A DNA stretch of 43,378 nucleotides, from NCBI GenBank assembly GCA_036732565.1, contig DAINCF010000005.1, forward strand, positions 1 through 43,378. Reading direction: 5' to 3'. Within the stretch, counting starts at the first letter, position 1. Every line of letters begins with the position of its first letter. Of this stretch, positions 41,821 through 43,378 are shown one piece after another. A program made the translations under genes and the position numbers. A model generated the notes under the pieces. It saw nothing but the letters and a program-made list of their open reading frames with translations. It was not told the DNA's origin and did not search any database. This stretch comes from JAIVJN01 sp036732565 (lineage in GTDB: Bacteria; Acidobacteriota; Vicinamibacteria; Vicinamibacterales; UBA2999).

Positions 41821-43378
41821 ATGCGTCTCGAACGACTCGAAATCGCTGGCTTCAAATCTTTTTCAGATCGATCCGAGGTGTCCTTCGATCGTGGCGTCAC
41901 TGCGATCGTTGGCCCTAACGGCTGTGGTAAGAGCAACTTAGCCGACGCCCTGACCTGGGTGCTCGGCGAGCAGAGCGCCAAGAGCCTCCGCGGCGAGAAG
42001 ATGGAAGACGTCATCTTCAACGGCTCGGATGCTCGCAAGCCGACGGGTGCGGCCGAGGTACGGTTGCGCTTGAGCGACGTGCCGCTGCCGCCCTCGATGC
42101 TTCGGGAAGAGGAGCGTGCGCAGCAGACCATCGCCGTGGCGCCTGAGGCTCCGGAAGACCTCGATGCGGCGCCGGTCGCGGTCGAAGCCGGCCCGGAGGA
42201 CGCGCCACCCACCGAGATCGGCGCCACCGGCAACGGCCACGGTCTGGCCCATCTCGCCACCAACGGCAACGGGCATCGGGTGGATCTCCTCGGCGCCGTG
42301 CGCGATGTCGAGGTGACGCGCCGCCTGTATCGATCGGGCGAGAGCGAATATCTGATCGACGGCCACGTGTGCCGGCTCCGGGACATCCACGAGCTGCTGA
42401 TGGACACCGGGCTCGGCGCCAAGGCCTACTCGATCATCGAGCAGGGCAAGATCGGGATGATCCTGAGCTCCCGGCCGACCGATCGCCGCCAGCTGATCGA
42501 AGAAGCCGCGGGCATCACCAAATACAAGGCACGGCGCCGCGCGGCGGAGCTGAAGCTCGAGGCCGCGCAACAAAACCTCACGCGCATCGACGACATCGTC
42601 TTCGAGGTCGAGAAGCAGCGCGGTTCGCTGAAGCGGCAAGCGGCCAAGGCGCGTCGATACGCGCGGCTGCGCGACGAGATGCGGCGCTGGGAGAAGGTGC
42701 TGTTCGCGCGCCGCTACCGCGCGCTCGGCGAAGCCATCGAGTCCGCGCGTGGGCGTCTGACCGAGGCGCGGACGGAGGAAGCCGCGGCGAGCGGTCGATT
42801 GGCCGCGGTCGAGACCGAGCTTGCGGCGCTGCGCATCTCGCTGGCTGAAGCCGAAGCGGCCGCGACGCGTGTGCGCGAAGCGGCGCACGCGCGCGAGCTC
42901 GAGATCGGACGGCGCCAGCAGCAGATTGCGCTCGACACGCAGCAGGCCGAGATGCTGCAGCAGCGCGCGACCGAGCTGGAGGCGGAGCTTCGTCAGCTCG
43001 AGACACGGCGTGAGCCCGAGCGCCTCGCGATCGAAGAGCGCCGCGCGGCCGTCGGGGAAGCGGAGCGCGCGCGTGACGAAGCGGCCGCTGCCGCGACCGC
43101 CGCGGCCGAGGAGACTGCCGCGGCGCAGCGCGAGATCGAGGTGGCCGAGCAGGACGTCGAGAGCGTGCGCAGCGATGTGTTCGCGTTGCTGAACACGATG
43201 ACGGCGCTCAAGACTGGCCTGGAGTCGGCTCGTGCGCAGCGCGAGCGTGCCGCCGAAGGACTGGCGCGGCTCGAGGTCGAAGCCGCCGATCTCCGCACCG
43301 AGCACGGTCGCGCACTGGCGAGCCGTCGGGCGGCGGAAGCGGCCCTGGGTGGCTTCCGCCACTCGCTCGAGGCGGCTC
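41821..43378 (+). CDS. smc: Chromosome segregation protein SMC, N-terminal part (runs off window)
   Basis: The first 519 codons are present. N-terminal ABC head: MRLERLEIAGFKSFSDRSEV, Walker A GPNGCGKSN (31-39), NLADALTWVLGEQSAKSLRGEKMEDVIFNGS, then RRLYRSGESEYLIDG, the RDIHELLMDTGLGAKAYSIIEQGKI segment and RRQLIEEAAGITKYKARR, which leads into the long coiled coil (from about 240, rich in Ala/Glu/Arg). SMC dimers with ScpAB organise and segregate chromosomes. About 60 residues (86-155), Pro/Ala/Gly/Asn-rich with two NGNGH-like runs, are inserted in the head between AEVRLRLSD and VEVTRRLYRSGE. The start ATG 41821 has no obvious ribosome-binding site. Confidence 0.95.
   Translation, partial: MRLERLEIAGFKSFSDRSEVSFDRGVTAIVGPNGCGKSNLADALTWVLGEQSAKSLRGEKMEDVIFNGSDARKPTGAAEVRLRLSDVPLPPSMLREEERAQQTIAVAPEAPEDLDAAPVAVEAGPEDAPPTEIGATGNGHGLAHLATNGNGHRVDLLGAVRDVEVTRRLYRSGESEYLIDGHVCRLRDIHELLMDTGLGAKAYSIIEQGKIGMILSSRPTDRRQLIEEAAGITKYKARRRAAELKLEAAQQNLTRIDDIVFEVEKQRGSLKRQAAKARRYARLRDEMRRWEKVLFARRYRALGEAIESARGRLTEARTEEAAASGRLAAVETELAALRISLAEAEAAATRVREAAHARELEIGRRQQQIALDTQQAEMLQQRATELEAELRQLETRREPERLAIEERRAAVGEAERARDEAAAAATAAAEETAAAQREIEVAEQDVESVRSDVFALLNTMTALKTGLESARAQRERAAEGLARLEVEAADLRTEHGRALASRRAAEAALGGFRHSLEAA

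Noticed and set aside
41938..43362. 474-codon minus-strand frame opposite smc
   Set aside because: It mirrors the coiled-coil coding bias of SMC and has no independent support.

Overview
The window is about 43 kb of GC-rich bacterial chromosome with strong G/C bias at third codon positions, short intergenic gaps and many ATGA/GTGA/TTGA stop-start overlaps. The gene content (type IVa pilus genes interleaved with two NtrC-type two-component systems, an archaeal/eukaryotic-type prolyl-tRNA synthetase, an orphan MacB-type efflux cluster, a VKOR-DsbA fusion and numerous GC-rich intergenic palindromes) suggests a Gram-negative soil bacterium, most likely an Acidobacteriota of the Vicinamibacteria type. 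That assignment is inference from gene content and style. No tRNA, rRNA, CRISPR array, transposase, prophage or integrase gene was seen.

Layout. 1-2951 (+): end of the alpha ribosomal operon (rpsM end, rpsK, rpsD, rpoA, rplQ). 3013-9950 (-): a divergent-type EF-G paralogue, then a membrane-transport block of two MacB/FtsX permeases, a MacA-like periplasmic adaptor and a Yip1-family membrane protein, with no ATPase gene. 10092-18466 (+): an outer-membrane beta-barrel protein followed by pilB-pilT-pilC-pilS-pilR, tightly coupled. 18467-19434: a sigma-54-type promoter, a long structured leader, the major pilin pilA and its terminator. 19522-25942 (+): an amidase, then a VKOR-DsbA thiol oxidase, an ABC-2 exporter pair, a helical-repeat protein and prepilin peptidase pilD. 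26089-32345 (+): a PAS histidine kinase, three minor pilins (PilV-, PilW-, PilX-like), a secreted coiled-coil protein and a second NtrC-family regulator. 32348-36504: aroB (-), nadB (+) and proS (+). 36686-39708 (-): an OmpA-family porin, tatC and tatA. 39936-43378 (+): a C-terminal-processing protease and the start of smc, which runs off the window.

How it fits together. The centre of the window holds the assembly and retraction ATPases, platform protein, prepilin peptidase, major pilin, minor pilins and two sigma-54 regulatory pairs of a type IV pilus. Near-consensus -24/-12 promoters lie upstream of pilA and of the minor-pilin genes. The VKOR-DsbA protein could form the disulfide expected between the two cysteines of PilA. 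The alignment and secretin genes (pilM-Q) are not in this window.

The most unusual signals are repeats: twelve consecutive 12-bp units in the leader-coding part of the PilX-like gene, a 9-bp-periodic repeat that forms a long intergenic hairpin and also sits inside nadB, a family of perfect GC-rich palindromes that in two places supplies a stop codon, and other short-period tandem repeats at gene junctions. Several genes have a -10-like hexamer ending about 5-8 nt before the start codon and no Shine-Dalgarno sequence, which suggests leaderless transcripts; the divergent aroB/nadB pair shares overlapping -10 hexamers in a 19-bp gap.
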